Shown one piece after another: positions 7,714 to 16,187 of a stretch of 28,887 nucleotides of DNA. Each line of letters begins with the position of its first letter. Positions within the stretch are counted from its first letter, which is position 1. The notes under the pieces were generated by a model that made no database searches, was not told the DNA's origin, and was given only the letters and a program-made list of their open reading frames with translations. The position numbers and the translations under genes are program-made. Source of the stretch: AP-15 sp036500965 (GTDB lineage Bacteria > Pseudomonadota > Alphaproteobacteria > ATCC43930 > CGMCC-115725); NCBI GenBank assembly GCA_036500965.1, contig DASYBC010000015.1, positions 1-28,887 on the forward strand, given 5' to 3'.

Positions 7714-9432
7714 TCACTGGCGCTCCGCCTCCGGCAATGGGTGCTTGCGCAGGAAGTTGAAGTCGCAGCCCTTATCGGCTTGCAGGATTTCATGGCGGTA
7801 GAGGCGGGCGTAGCCGCGTTCGGGGACGGGCGGCTGGGGCGCGGGGCGGCGGGCGAGCTCGTCGGGCGGGACCATCAGGTCGATGCGGCGCTCCTTGACC
7901 GAGAGGCGAATCCGGTCGCCGTTGCGGACCTTGGCGAGCGGGCCGCCCGAGGCGGCGTCGGGGGTCACGTGCAGGACGATCGAGCCATAGGCGGTGCCGC
8001 TCATCCGCGCGTCGGAAATGCGCACCACGTCCTTGACCCCGGCGCGCGCCAGCTTTTGCGGAATCGGCAGGTAGCCGGCCTCCGGCATCCCTGAAGCGCT
8101 CAAAGGCCCGGCGTTCTGCAAGACCAGGAAATCGTCGGGGGTCACGTCGAGCGCGGGATCGTCGATCCGCGCCGACAGATCCTCGAGCGACGAAAACACG
8201 ACCGCGCGGCCCTCCTTCTCGAACAGCTTGGGGTCGGCGGCCGAGCGCTTGAAGATCGCCCCTCGCGGCGCCAGCGAGCCGAACAAGGCGACGAGCCCGC
8301 CCACGGGCTGCAATGGGTCGGCGAGCGGCTTGACCACGGCGCGATCGACCGGGCCGGCAGGGGCGGCCAGCCGCTCGCCCAAGGTTTCGCCCGACACGGT
8401 CGGGCAGTCGAGGTGCAAAAGCGGCTGCAATTCGCGCAAGACCGCGCCGATGCCGCCGGCGGCGAACAGATCCTCCATGTAATGCGGGCCCGTCGGCTTC
8501 AGATCGACCAGCACCGGGGTTTCGTCGCTGACCCGGTTGAGCCGCTGCAGGTCGAGATCGATGCCGGCGCGCCCGGCGATCGCGGTCAGGTGCAGGACGG
8601 CGTTGGTCGAGCCGCCGATCGCCATCAGCACCCTGAGCGCGTTCTCGACCGCGTGCGGGGTGACGATATGGTCGGGGGTCGGCCCGCCGCGGGCGAGCCG
8701 CATCGCCGCGCGGCCGGTCGCCTCGGCGGCGCGCAGCCGGTCGGCGTGCACCGCCGGGATCGCCGCGGTGCCGGGCAGGATCATCCCCAGCGCTTCGGCA
8801 ATCGAAGCCATCGTGCTCGCCGTCCCCATCACCGCGCAGGTGCCGGCGGTGGTCGCGAGGTTGCCCTCGACCTCGTGGATCTCCTCGGCCGACACCTCGC
8901 CGGCGCGGTATTTGGCCCAGAAGCGGCGGCAATCAGTGCAGGCGCCGAGCCGCTCGCCGTGCCAGCGCGAGGTCATCATCGGCCCGGCGACAAGCCCGAT
9001 CGCCGGCCGGTTCGCGGAAATCGCCCCCATCAGCTGCGCCGGCACGGTCTTATCGCAGCCGCCAACCAAGACCACCGCATCCATCGGCTGCGCGCGGATC
9101 ATCTCCTCGGTGTCGATCGCCATCAGGTTGCGGAACATCAGGCTGGTCGGACTGAGGAACACCTCGCCCAACGAGATCGTCGGAAAGGTCAGCGGCAGCC
9201 CGCCCGCCGCCAACACGCCGCGCTTGATGGCGGCGACGAGCTCGGGGAAATGGCGGTGGCAATTGTTGTAGCCCGAATAGGTGTCGGCGATGCCGATCAC
9301 CGGCCGCCCCAACAGCTCGGTCGAATAGCCCATCGAGCGGGCGAACGAGCGCCGCAGGTAGAGCGCGAAATCCGGGTCGCCGTAATTGGTGAGGCCGCGG
9401 GACAATCCCGTAGGGCCGGCCGGTTCCGTCAT
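7714..9432 (-). CDS. IlvD/Edd-family dehydratase, probably sugar-acid (pentonate) type
   Basis: A 572-residue Fe-S dehydratase that removes water from a 2,3-dihydroxy acid to give a 2-oxo-3-deoxy acid. Three cysteines expected to hold a [2Fe-2S] cluster are visible: C58 (SGYNNCHRHFPE), C126 (VGGCDKTVPAQ) and C199 (TTAGTCAVMGTASTM). Near the C-terminus is DARMSGTAYG, which carries the catalytic serine of the family. These cysteine positions are one residue off those I recall for Rhizobium L-arabinonate dehydratase (59, 127, 200), and GYNNCHRHFPELV is also typical of that branch rather than of branched-chain IlvD. The substrate is therefore more likely a pentonate or hexonate, although dihydroxyisovalerate cannot be excluded. 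GAGAGGA precedes the ATG. No sugar transporter or oxidation gene is adjacent. Confidence 0.85.
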   Translation of the reverse strand: MTEPAGPTGLSRGLTNYGDPDFALYLRRSFARSMGYSTELLGRPVIGIADTYSGYNNCHRHFPELVAAIKRGVLAAGGLPLTFPTISLGEVFLSPTSLMFRNLMAIDTEEMIRAQPMDAVVLVGGCDKTVPAQLMGAISANRPAIGLVAGPMMTSRWHGERLGACTDCRRFWAKYRAGEVSAEEIHEVEGNLATTAGTCAVMGTASTMASIAEALGMILPGTAAIPAVHADRLRAAEATGRAAMRLARGGPTPDHIVTPHAVENALRVLMAIGGSTNAVLHLTAIAGRAGIDLDLQRLNRVSDETPVLVDLKPTGPHYMEDLFAAGGIGAVLRELQPLLHLDCPTVSGETLGERLAAPAGPVDRAVVKPLADPLQPVGGLVALFGSLAPRGAIFKRSAADPKLFEKEGRAVVFSSLEDLSARIDDPALDVTPDDFLVLQNAGPLSASGMPEAGYLPIPQKLARAGVKDVVRISDARMSGTAYGSIVLHVTPDAASGGPLAKVRNGDRIRLSVKERRIDLMVPPDELARRPAPQPPVPERGYARLYRHEILQADKGCDFNFLRKHPLPEAERQ

Positions 9433-9544
9433 GGTTTCCTCTCGAGCGAAGCGACCCGCCAGCTTGCCGCTCGGCGCCCGGCGCAGGCAAGCGCCGCGGC
9501 GGGTAGACCCGTCGATCCGTCGAGCGTCGGCCCGCCCGATGATG

Positions 9545-9772
9545 CTATCGGCTCGTCGTCATGCCCTCGGCGGTGGCCTCGTACGCTTTCAGATCGGCCT
9601 CGTAGGAGAGCTGCTCGGCCTGGCACGCCGACACCTTGCCGGGGTTGGCGATCAGGCACTCCTTGTATGCGGCCTTCGATGCGTTCATCTGGTCGAGCTC
9701 ATTCATCTTGGCCTGCAGCGCGCAGGCCGACAACAACATCGCCAGCGCGAACAAAAAACCAGCTTGCTTCAT
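9545..9772 (-). CDS. Small lipoprotein of unknown function
   Basis: A 75-residue protein starting MKQAGFLFALAMLLSAC. This is a lysine plus hydrophobic signal peptide with a lipobox (LSAC) and the lipidated cysteine at C17, so it should be anchored in a membrane facing the periplasm. The mature part is a short, probably helical segment (KMNELDQMNASKAAYKE) with two further cysteines, C39 and C50, that could form a disulfide. The frame is open upstream to 9979, but those residues do not look like protein and the lipoprotein signal fixes the start at 9772. It is divergent from the MBL-fold gene. No family is recognised. Confidence 0.65.
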   Translation of the reverse strand: MKQAGFLFALAMLLSACALQAKMNELDQMNASKAAYKECLIANPGKVSACQAEQLSYEADLKAYEATAEGMTTSR

Positions 9773-9961
9773 GATCGACCCCGTGGCTGCCTCCCAGTGA
9801 TTTTCCGCCGCGTAGGTCAGAAAAGCGTCAAATGTTTCGGCGATGCCCGCGCCAGCCGGCCAGCGCATCGTTGGGCCGGTCCGTCGCGCTTCGACGAGGA
9901 CGACGTGCCCGGTCCTGAACCGTGCTACGGTGCGGCGCATGCCGTGCTCTGGAGAGTGTCG

Positions 9962-10951
9962 ATGACCGCGGCGAGCCATTCGTTGAGCCCGCTCGATTGT
10001 CTGAGCGTCGATGTGATTACCGACGATGTCAGCGACAATTACGTCAGCAAGACGCTGTTCGCGGTCTCGGAATTCGCCAACATCGTGCGCGCCGGGGCCA
10101 AGACGCTGTCGGGCGAGGCGCTCTTATGCGCCAATCTCGGCTTCGGCTGCCGGCTGGTCTCGACTGCCCGCGGGGTGCGCCGCACCTTGCTGTTCGACAC
10201 CGGGCCGGAGGGGGCGATCTTTCTGCGCAACTGCGCCAATCTAGGGATCGCTCTGGGCGAGGTCGAGGCGATCGCCGTCAGCCACGGCCATTGGGACCAC
10301 ATGGCGGCGTTGCCGGCGACGTTGCGGGCGATTGGCGAGCAAGGCGGCAAGGCCGCGGTCCACGTCAACCCCGGCATGTTCGACGAGCGGGCGATCCGAT
10401 TGGCCAGCGGCACGATCGTGCCGGCGGCCAAGGTCCCCTCGCCCGCCGAAATGGGGGCGCTCGGCGCCGCAATCGTCAACGACCCAGCGGCGCGGTTGCT
10501 GCTCGACCGGCATTTTTATTTGAGCGGCGAGATCCCACGGCTGAGCGCCTTTGAAAAAGGCCGCACCGACCATTTGAGCCGCACCGGCTCCGAGGCACCC
10601 TGGCAGCCCGATCCGCTGTTGCTCGACGAGCGCATGCTGGTCACCCATGTCCGAAATCTCGGATTGGTCGTTCTCAGCTCATGCTCGCATGCCGGGATCG
10701 TCAATGTCTGCACGGAAGTGCGCCGACTCTTTCCCGACATCCCGATCCATTGTGTCATGGGCGGGCTGCATCTCGGCGGGGTCATGGAACGGATCATCCC
10801 AGAGACCATCGAGGGGCTGCGGCCGTTCGCGATCGCCAACATCATCACCGGCCACTGCACCGGCTGGCGCGCATTGCACGCGCTCGCCAACGCGTTTGGC
10901 GACGCGGTCAGCCAATCGGCGGTCGGCACCACCTACGCCTTTGCCGCCTGA
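9962..10951 (+). CDS. MBL-fold metallohydrolase, RFAP-synthase-like
   Basis: A 329-residue metallo-beta-lactamase-fold protein without a signal peptide. Metal ligands are visible: H108, H110, D112 and H113 in SHGHWDHM, H243 in SSCSHAGIVN, and H270 in MGGLHLGG. The DTG and the SSCSHAGI pattern belong to the branch that includes archaeal ribofuranosylaminobenzene phosphate synthase-like and other pterin-related MBL proteins, so a role on a small phosphorylated or pterin-like substrate is possible but unproved. GGAGAG stands 5 nt before the ATG. The stop is 1 bp from the start of the COG0523 GTPase, so the two are translationally coupled and probably functionally linked, for example by metal delivery to this enzyme. 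Confidence 0.88.
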   Translation: MTAASHSLSPLDCLSVDVITDDVSDNYVSKTLFAVSEFANIVRAGAKTLSGEALLCANLGFGCRLVSTARGVRRTLLFDTGPEGAIFLRNCANLGIALGEVEAIAVSHGHWDHMAALPATLRAIGEQGGKAAVHVNPGMFDERAIRLASGTIVPAAKVPSPAEMGALGAAIVNDPAARLLLDRHFYLSGEIPRLSAFEKGRTDHLSRTGSEAPWQPDPLLLDERMLVTHVRNLGLVVLSSCSHAGIVNVCTEVRRLFPDIPIHCVMGGLHLGGVMERIIPETIEGLRPFAIANIITGHCTGWRALHALANAFGDAVSQSAVGTTYAFAA

Positions 10952-10952
10952 A

Positions 10953-11912
10953 ATGCCGCCGGCGCAAGACGAGGCGCGACTGCCGGTGGCGATCGTCACC
11001 GGCTTTCTCGGCAGCGGCAAGACGACGCTCGTCAACCATATCCTGACCCAGCTGCACGGCGTCAAGATTGGCGTCATGGTCAACGAGATCGGCGACATCG
11101 CAATTGACAGCGAATTGATCATTGGTGCCGGCGACGACATGGTCGAGCTCGCCAATGGCTGCATCTGCTGCTCGATCAACAACGATCTGCTCGATGCGAT
11201 CTTTCGCGTCTTGCAGCGCCGGCCGCGGGTCGAATACCTGATCGTCGAAACCAGCGGACTCGCCGACCCATTGCCGATCGTCTTGACCTTTCTGCGCTCG
11301 GAGCTCCGCGACCTCGTCCGCATCGATGCAATCGTCACGGTCGCCGACGCGGAAAGCTTCAGCCTCGATTTGTTCGACAGCGAAGCCGCCGCCAATCAAT
11401 TGCGCTATGCCGATGCGATCCTGCTCAATAAATGCGATCTGGTTGGTGAAGACACCGCGCAATTTGTTGAAGAAAAGATCGCCGCGATCGGCGGCGGTAG
11501 GATCGTGCGCACGACCCGCGCCGAAATCCCGCTGCCGCTGATCCTCGGCGCCGGGGCGTTCCAACCCGACCGTTACTCGGCCGAGCGGGGCCACGATCAC
11601 TTGGCCGCCGACGGGTTCGAGGCGGTTTCGTTCGCGAGCGACCGCGCGTTCCTCGCCGACGGCTTCCAGTCCTTTCTCGAAGAGCTGCCGGGGAATGTGT
11701 TCCGCGCCAAGGGCATCCTCGCTATCGACGGCAGCGACACGCGGCACGTCTTTCACCTGGTCGGCAAGCGGTTCACCCTCGATCCGGCACCGCCGGGGCC
11801 GGCGTGCGGCAGCCGCCTGGTGCTGATCGGCAAGAACCTCGACGCCGATCGGCTGCGCGCGCAGCTTGCCGCCTGCCTCGCGCCGTCCATTACTGCGGTG
11901 GCTCCGGGATAG
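10953..11912 (+). CDS. COG0523 (CobW/YjiA-type) metal-chaperone GTPase
   Basis: A 319-residue G3E-family GTPase. It has the Walker A GFLGSGKTT (17-25), a conserved VNEIGD, the metal-binding CxCC motif GCICCSI (C70, C72, C73), Walker B-like VETSGLADP (about 98-106) and the guanine-specificity NKCD. The C-terminal half holds the CobW C-terminal domain (GNVFRAKGILAI...FHLVGKRF). The family delivers zinc, cobalt or iron to client metalloproteins. No cobalamin or nitrile hydratase genes are nearby, so the closest candidate client is the MBL-fold enzyme encoded 1 bp upstream. The 3' end overlaps the convergent DUF1275 gene by 23 bp. Confidence 0.9.
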   Translation: MPPAQDEARLPVAIVTGFLGSGKTTLVNHILTQLHGVKIGVMVNEIGDIAIDSELIIGAGDDMVELANGCICCSINNDLLDAIFRVLQRRPRVEYLIVETSGLADPLPIVLTFLRSELRDLVRIDAIVTVADAESFSLDLFDSEAAANQLRYADAILLNKCDLVGEDTAQFVEEKIAAIGGGRIVRTTRAEIPLPLILGAGAFQPDRYSAERGHDHLAADGFEAVSFASDRAFLADGFQSFLEELPGNVFRAKGILAIDGSDTRHVFHLVGKRFTLDPAPPGPACGSRLVLIGKNLDADRLRAQLAACLAPSITAVAPG

Positions 11913-12570
11913 TCGCCGACCACAACAGCAATGCGCCCGCCAGGCCGACCGGGACCCAATCCACCGCCGACCCGATCCGCACATAGAGGGCGCCGGCGAG
12001 GGCGGCGCCGCCGACCAGGCCGAGCCACGGGACTGCCTGGTGTACCCACATCCAGCCGCCGGGCCGGCCGACCAAGAGATCGCCGAGGCCCTGGCCGAAC
12101 CGGACCAAGGTGCCGGTGACAAAGGTCAGGCTGACCGAGACGTTGCCGGCGCGGTGCATCGCGGCGTTCAGCGCGCCCATCGCCAGCACCATCGGCTTTG
12201 GCGCCGTTCCCAGCGCCGCGGCCGCCGCCAGCAGCACCAGCACCGCGGCCAGAACCGCGGCCAGGTGCCATCGGCCGGTCAGATGCGCGAGCAGCTGGCC
12301 GCCGGCTGCTCCGAGCACGAACAGCCCGATCAGCGCCAGGATTGCGTCGGCTTCGCCGAGGCGTAGGCGCCCGGCGGCGAGCGCCATCTGCGTGCTGTTG
12401 CCGCTCATATACGAGACGAAGAGATGGCCCAGCCGCATAAACCCGATCGCATCGACGATCCCGGCCAGCGCGGCCAACAACGCTGCTAAGGCCAGGCCTC
12501 TAAGCCGATGCTCGGCGCGAGGGCCGGCCGAGGCCGGCGGGTCATGCTGCCGGCGGGTCGGCGCGCTCAT
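11890..12570 (-). CDS. DUF1275 (YoaK-family) membrane protein
   Basis: A 226-residue integral membrane protein with about six hydrophobic segments rich in alanine and leucine. The DUF1275 signatures are FVSYMSGNSTQMA (about 51-63) near the second segment and GNVSVSLTFVTGTLVRFGQ (about 142-160). The function of the family is unknown; it sits in the cytoplasmic membrane. The ATG lies inside the 3' end of the malic enzyme gene (29-bp overlap) and has no clear ribosome-binding site, so translation may depend on the upstream gene. Its own 3' end overlaps the convergent GTPase gene. Confidence 0.85.
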   Translation of the reverse strand: MSAPTRRQHDPPASAGPRAEHRLRGLALAALLAALAGIVDAIGFMRLGHLFVSYMSGNSTQMALAAGRLRLGEADAILALIGLFVLGAAGGQLLAHLTGRWHLAAVLAAVLVLLAAAAALGTAPKPMVLAMGALNAAMHRAGNVSVSLTFVTGTLVRFGQGLGDLLVGRPGGWMWVHQAVPWLGLVGGAALAGALYVRIGSAVDWVPVGLAGALLLWSATIPEPPQ

Positions 12571-14239
12571 AGCGCAGATAGCGCGGGGCCCACATCTTGG
12601 CGCGGATCGCGTCCTCGATCTGGTCGGTCTCGACGCCCTGGGTCAGCCCTTCCCGGTGCGCCTCGATCGCGGTCGCCAGCGCCACCGCAAAGGCGACGTC
12701 GCGCAACGCCGTCACCGGCGGCAGCAGGTTGTCATTGGGGTTGTCGGCGGCGGGCGACGCCGCGGCCAGCGCCTTGGCGGCAGCGACGAACATCCCATCG
12801 GTGATGTGCCGGGCCTTCACCGCCACGGCCCCGAGCCCGACACCCGGAAAGATGTAGGAATTGTTGGTCTGGTCGATGTTGCGGCGGACCCCGTCGCGGT
12901 CGAGCGGCGGGAACGGGCTGCCGGCGCCGATCACCGCCCGCCCCTCGGTCCACGCTTCGATGTCTTGGGGTGTCGCCTCGGCGCGCGAGGTCGGGTTCGA
13001 CAGCGGAAAAATGACCGGCCGCCGATTGTGCTCGGCCATCGCCCGCACCACCGCCTCTGAGAAGGCGCCGGGCTGCCCTGAGACGCCGATCAGCACGGTC
13101 GGGTTCGCGTTCTGCACCACGTCGAAGAGCGAGATATTGTCCGGGTGCTCTGACGTCCAGCCCTCGATCGCGGTTCGCTTCTGCACGAAAGGCTGCTGGA
13201 ACGCCTCGATCCCGTTCATGCCGTCGACCAGCAGCCCGTCGCGATCGACCATCAAAAAGCGCGCCGCCGCCGCAAGCACGCTCAGGCCGGCCTCGACCAT
13301 CATCTTCAAGAGTAGGCTGGCGATGCCGCAGCCGGCCGAGCCCGCGCCCAAGATTGCGATGCGCTGCTCGGCCAATTCGACGCCGGTGACGTTGATCGCC
13401 GACAGCAACGCGCCGGCCGCGACCGCCGCGGTGCCCTGAATGTCGTCGTTGAACGTGCACAGCCGGTCGCGATAGCGCGCGAGCAGGCGCGAGGCGTTGT
13501 TTTTGGCGAAATCCTCCCATTGCAGCAGCACATGCGGCCAGCGCTGGGCGATCGCAGCGACCACTGCTTCGACAAACTCATCGTATTCCTGGCCACGCAC
13601 CCGCTCGTGCCGCCAGCCGAGGTAGAGCGGGTCGGAAAGGCGCTCCCGATTGTCGGTGCCGACATCGAGCATGATCGGCAAGGTCGTCGCCGGGTGCAGG
13701 CCGCCGCAGGCGGTGTAGAGCGCCAATTTCCCGATCGGGATGCCCATCCCGCCGGCGCCTTGATCGCCGAGGCCGAGGATGCGCTCGCCATCGGTCAGCA
13801 CGATCGCCTCGACCCGGTCGAAACGCGGGTTGGCCAGGATCTGCTTCAGCCGATGCTTGTGCGGCAGGCTCAGAAACAAGCCGCGCGGCTTCCGAAACAA
13901 CTGGCTAAACTGCTGGCAGCCGGCGCCGACCGTCGGCGTGTAGACGAGCGGCAGCAGCTCCTCGATGTTCTGCTCCAAGAGCGCAAAGAACAGGGTTTCG
14001 TTGTTGTCGTGCAGCTCCCGCAGAAACGCGTAACGTTCGAGATCGCTGGCAAAGCGGCGCAGCACCAGCATGCGGCGCGAGACCTGCTCCTCGAGGGTCC
14101 CAATATGCGGCGGCAGCAGCCCGTGCAGACCGAGGGCGTCGCGCTCGGCCTCGGTAAAAGCGGTGCCCTTGTTGAGCAGCGGGTCGGAAAGCAATTCCCA
14201 GCCGCTGCGCGTCGTGGAGAAGGTGCCGGCGTCGGTCAC
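12542..14239 (-). CDS. maeA: NAD-type malic enzyme (oxidative decarboxylation of malate)
   Basis: A 565-residue malic enzyme, the same length as Escherichia coli MaeA and of the eukaryote-like NAD type rather than the MaeB-phosphotransacetylase fusion. It converts malate to pyruvate, CO2 and NADH. Motifs: LLPPHIGTLEEQV (41-53), YTPTVG with catalytic Y100, GDQGAGGMGIPIGKLALYT with catalytic K171, metal ligands in WEDFAKNNA (E242, D243) and FNDDIQGT (about 264-270), the nucleotide-binding GAGSAGCG (298-305), and FPLSNPTSRAEAT. The start is a GTG with AGAGGGG 6 nt upstream. It follows the dienelactone hydrolase-family gene by 36 bp, and the DUF1275 gene overlaps its end. Confidence 0.93.
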   Translation of the reverse strand: MTDAGTFSTTRSGWELLSDPLLNKGTAFTEAERDALGLHGLLPPHIGTLEEQVSRRMLVLRRFASDLERYAFLRELHDNNETLFFALLEQNIEELLPLVYTPTVGAGCQQFSQLFRKPRGLFLSLPHKHRLKQILANPRFDRVEAIVLTDGERILGLGDQGAGGMGIPIGKLALYTACGGLHPATTLPIMLDVGTDNRERLSDPLYLGWRHERVRGQEYDEFVEAVVAAIAQRWPHVLLQWEDFAKNNASRLLARYRDRLCTFNDDIQGTAAVAAGALLSAINVTGVELAEQRIAILGAGSAGCGIASLLLKMMVEAGLSVLAAAARFLMVDRDGLLVDGMNGIEAFQQPFVQKRTAIEGWTSEHPDNISLFDVVQNANPTVLIGVSGQPGAFSEAVVRAMAEHNRRPVIFPLSNPTSRAEATPQDIEAWTEGRAVIGAGSPFPPLDRDGVRRNIDQTNNSYIFPGVGLGAVAVKARHITDGMFVAAAKALAAASPAADNPNDNLLPPVTALRDVAFAVALATAIEAHREGLTQGVETDQIEDAIRAKMWAPRYLRYERADPPAA

Positions 14240-14275
14240 TGCCGACCCCTCTCTGCATGTGTCATCCGCGTCGGC

Positions 14276-15016
14276 TCAGCCGAGGTGCTGACGGTAGAGC
14301 GCGATCAACCGCTCCCAGTGCCGCTCGGCGGCCGGCTTGTCGTAGCACCAGCGCTCGGGAAACGCGAAGCCATGATGGACGCGCGGATAGAGCTCGATCT
14401 CGCCCCGCGTGCCGGCACGGCGGAACAGCCCGCGCAACTCCTCGACCATCGGCAATGGCGCCAATTCGTCATGCTCGGCGCAGGCGATGTAGAGCTCGCC
14501 CTCGACCTTGCCGAGGTTAAGATGCGGGCTCTCCTCGGCGTCGCTGACGAGCCAGGTGCCATAAAACGACGCGGCGGCGGCAATACGCTCGGGATAGCGC
14601 GCCGCGGCGGCGAGCGCATAGGGGCCGCTCATGCAATAGCCATGGGCGCCAACCGGCCCGGGCTTAGCCTCGCGCTGATGGTCGGCGAAGGCCAACATCG
14701 CGCCAACATCCTCCATAACCGGCGGGATCGTCATTTTGGTGCGCACCGCGCGCATGCGCTCGCGTTCCGGGCTGCCCTGATCGAGCACATCCGGCCCGAA
14801 GATCGTGTCGCGCCCGGCACGGTAATAGAGATTGGGCAGCAGCACGTAATAGCCGATCGTCGCGAGGCGTCGCGCCATGTCGCGCAGCTCCTCGCGGATG
14901 CCGGGCGCGTCCATCAGCAAAAGGACCGGCGGAAACGGCCCGCCGCGCTCGGGACAGACGGCAAACGTCGCCATCGCCCCGTCCTTGGTGGCGATGTCAA
15001 AAGTTTGCTCGATCAT
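14276..15016 (-). CDS. Dienelactone hydrolase-family protein
   Basis: A 246-residue alpha/beta-hydrolase with the cysteine nucleophile typical of dienelactone hydrolases: GYCMSG (C128), with D183 in AEHDELAP and H215 in VHHGFAFP completing the triad. Family members open dienelactones in chlorocatechol breakdown or hydrolyse other esters and lactones in the cytoplasm. GGAGAG lies 8 nt before the ATG. It sits between an amidohydrolase of the decarboxylase type and malic enzyme on the same strand, which would suit a minor aromatic or lactone pathway, but no ring-cleavage dioxygenase is present. The exact substrate is unknown. Confidence 0.87.
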   Translation of the reverse strand: MIEQTFDIATKDGAMATFAVCPERGGPFPPVLLLMDAPGIREELRDMARRLATIGYYVLLPNLYYRAGRDTIFGPDVLDQGSPERERMRAVRTKMTIPPVMEDVGAMLAFADHQREAKPGPVGAHGYCMSGPYALAAAARYPERIAAAASFYGTWLVSDAEESPHLNLGKVEGELYIACAEHDELAPLPMVEELRGLFRRAGTRGEIELYPRVHHGFAFPERWCYDKPAAERHWERLIALYRQHLG

Positions 15017-15127
15017 CGGATTATCTCTCCAACAGAAACGGCGCGACAGCGGGCAGCGGCAAGGTGCGGCTCATGCCGCCGCATTCGCGCCGCGAGCCGG
15101 CGCGAGCCGCCGGCTGCGGTGCGGCCG

Positions 15128-16087
15128 TTACAGCTTTAGGATGCGCCTGGCGTTGCCGTTCAGCAGCTTTTCCTTGTCCTCGGCGCAGAGTGGTAGGGTT
15201 TCGGTCCACTTGGTGCCGGGCGGGTTTTCGACGAACGGGTAGTCGACCGAGAACATGATGCGGTCGATCCCCATCTCCATCACGCAGCACAACAAGGCCG
15301 GGTCGGAAAAGAAGCCGCTGGTCGTGATGTAGAAGTGCTCGCAGAACACGTCGCGAAAGCCCTTGCCGCCTTTGCCGTCGCGGGCGAACCCCATGTTGAT
15401 CCGCCAAAGATAGAACGGCAGGCCTTCGCCGAGATGGCCGATGATGATCCGCAGCCCCGGATATTTGTCGAACACTCCGCTCAACACGAGGCGCACGCCC
15501 TGGGTCGCGGTCTCGACCGTGAACCCCCAGGCGGCGCGCAGCAATGACGGGTATTGCTGCACGTAATCCTTGTAATAGGCGTCGACCACGGCCGGATGCG
15601 GCAGCGAAGGATGCATGTAGAGCGGCACGTCGAGCGCCGCCGCGCGCTCGAAGATCGGCCAGAACCGCTTGTCGTCGAGAAAGAGGCCGTTGGTCAGCCC
15701 GTTGACCAGCGCACCCTTGAACCCGAGCCGGGTCACCGTGCGCTCGAGCTCGTCGGCCGCAGCTTTCGGGTCGGGGGTCGGGATCGCGGCAAAGGCGGCA
15801 AAGCGGTCGGGATGGGCACGCACTGTCTCGTGCAGCCGATCGTTGGCGCCGCGCGCCAGCCGCACCGCAGTCTCGGCATCGATCTTCTGCAAGCCGGGGT
15901 TGGCGTGCGACAGAACCTGCAAATCGATGCCGGCCTCGTCCATCTCCTTCAGCCGCAATGCGCCGACATCGTCGAGCCGCTCGACCAGCCGCGGCGCGTT
16001 CGCCGCGTCGATCCCGGTAAAGTGCTTTTTAACTTCGGCGTCGTAATAATGCTCCTCGAGCGCGATGATATAGGGCTTCGTTGCCAT
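15128..16087 (-). CDS. Amidohydrolase-superfamily protein, gamma-resorcylate decarboxylase-like
   Basis: A 319-residue Amidohydro_2 (ACMSD-type) TIM barrel. The N-terminal motif IALEEHYY (E11, H13) has the E-x-H of nonhydrolytic decarboxylases such as 2,6-dihydroxybenzoate (gamma-resorcylate) or 5-carboxyvanillate decarboxylase, not the H-x-H of hydrolases. Other ligands are H159 (YMHPSLPHP), H218 (IIIGHLGEGLPF) and D282 (FSVDYPF), spaced as in that group. It probably removes CO2 from an aromatic or enol acid, with the substrate unknown. GGAGG lies 6 nt upstream of the ATG. The gene lies upstream of the dienelactone hydrolase-family gene with a 111-bp gap, and downstream of uppP. Confidence 0.88.
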   Translation of the reverse strand: MATKPYIIALEEHYYDAEVKKHFTGIDAANAPRLVERLDDVGALRLKEMDEAGIDLQVLSHANPGLQKIDAETAVRLARGANDRLHETVRAHPDRFAAFAAIPTPDPKAAADELERTVTRLGFKGALVNGLTNGLFLDDKRFWPIFERAAALDVPLYMHPSLPHPAVVDAYYKDYVQQYPSLLRAAWGFTVETATQGVRLVLSGVFDKYPGLRIIIGHLGEGLPFYLWRINMGFARDGKGGKGFRDVFCEHFYITTSGFFSDPALLCCVMEMGIDRIMFSVDYPFVENPPGTKWTETLPLCAEDKEKLLNGNARRILKL

Positions 16088-16187
16088 CGTTCGCCTCCGC
16101 TGACGCAGGACCGGTCTCTCGGCTTTTAACAGGCCGCGGCCGAACTGTCATCGGCGGCTGGCGCCGCTGCCGCTGTCGCGCGACCGA

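Noticed and set aside
8413..9774. Plus-strand open frame opposite the dehydratase gene
   Set aside because: Low-complexity Arg/Ala/His product; the dehydratase motifs are all on the minus strand.
13520..15139. Plus-strand open frame opposite the malic enzyme and hydrolase genes
   Set aside because: It crosses two well-supported minus-strand genes and has no recognisable domain.
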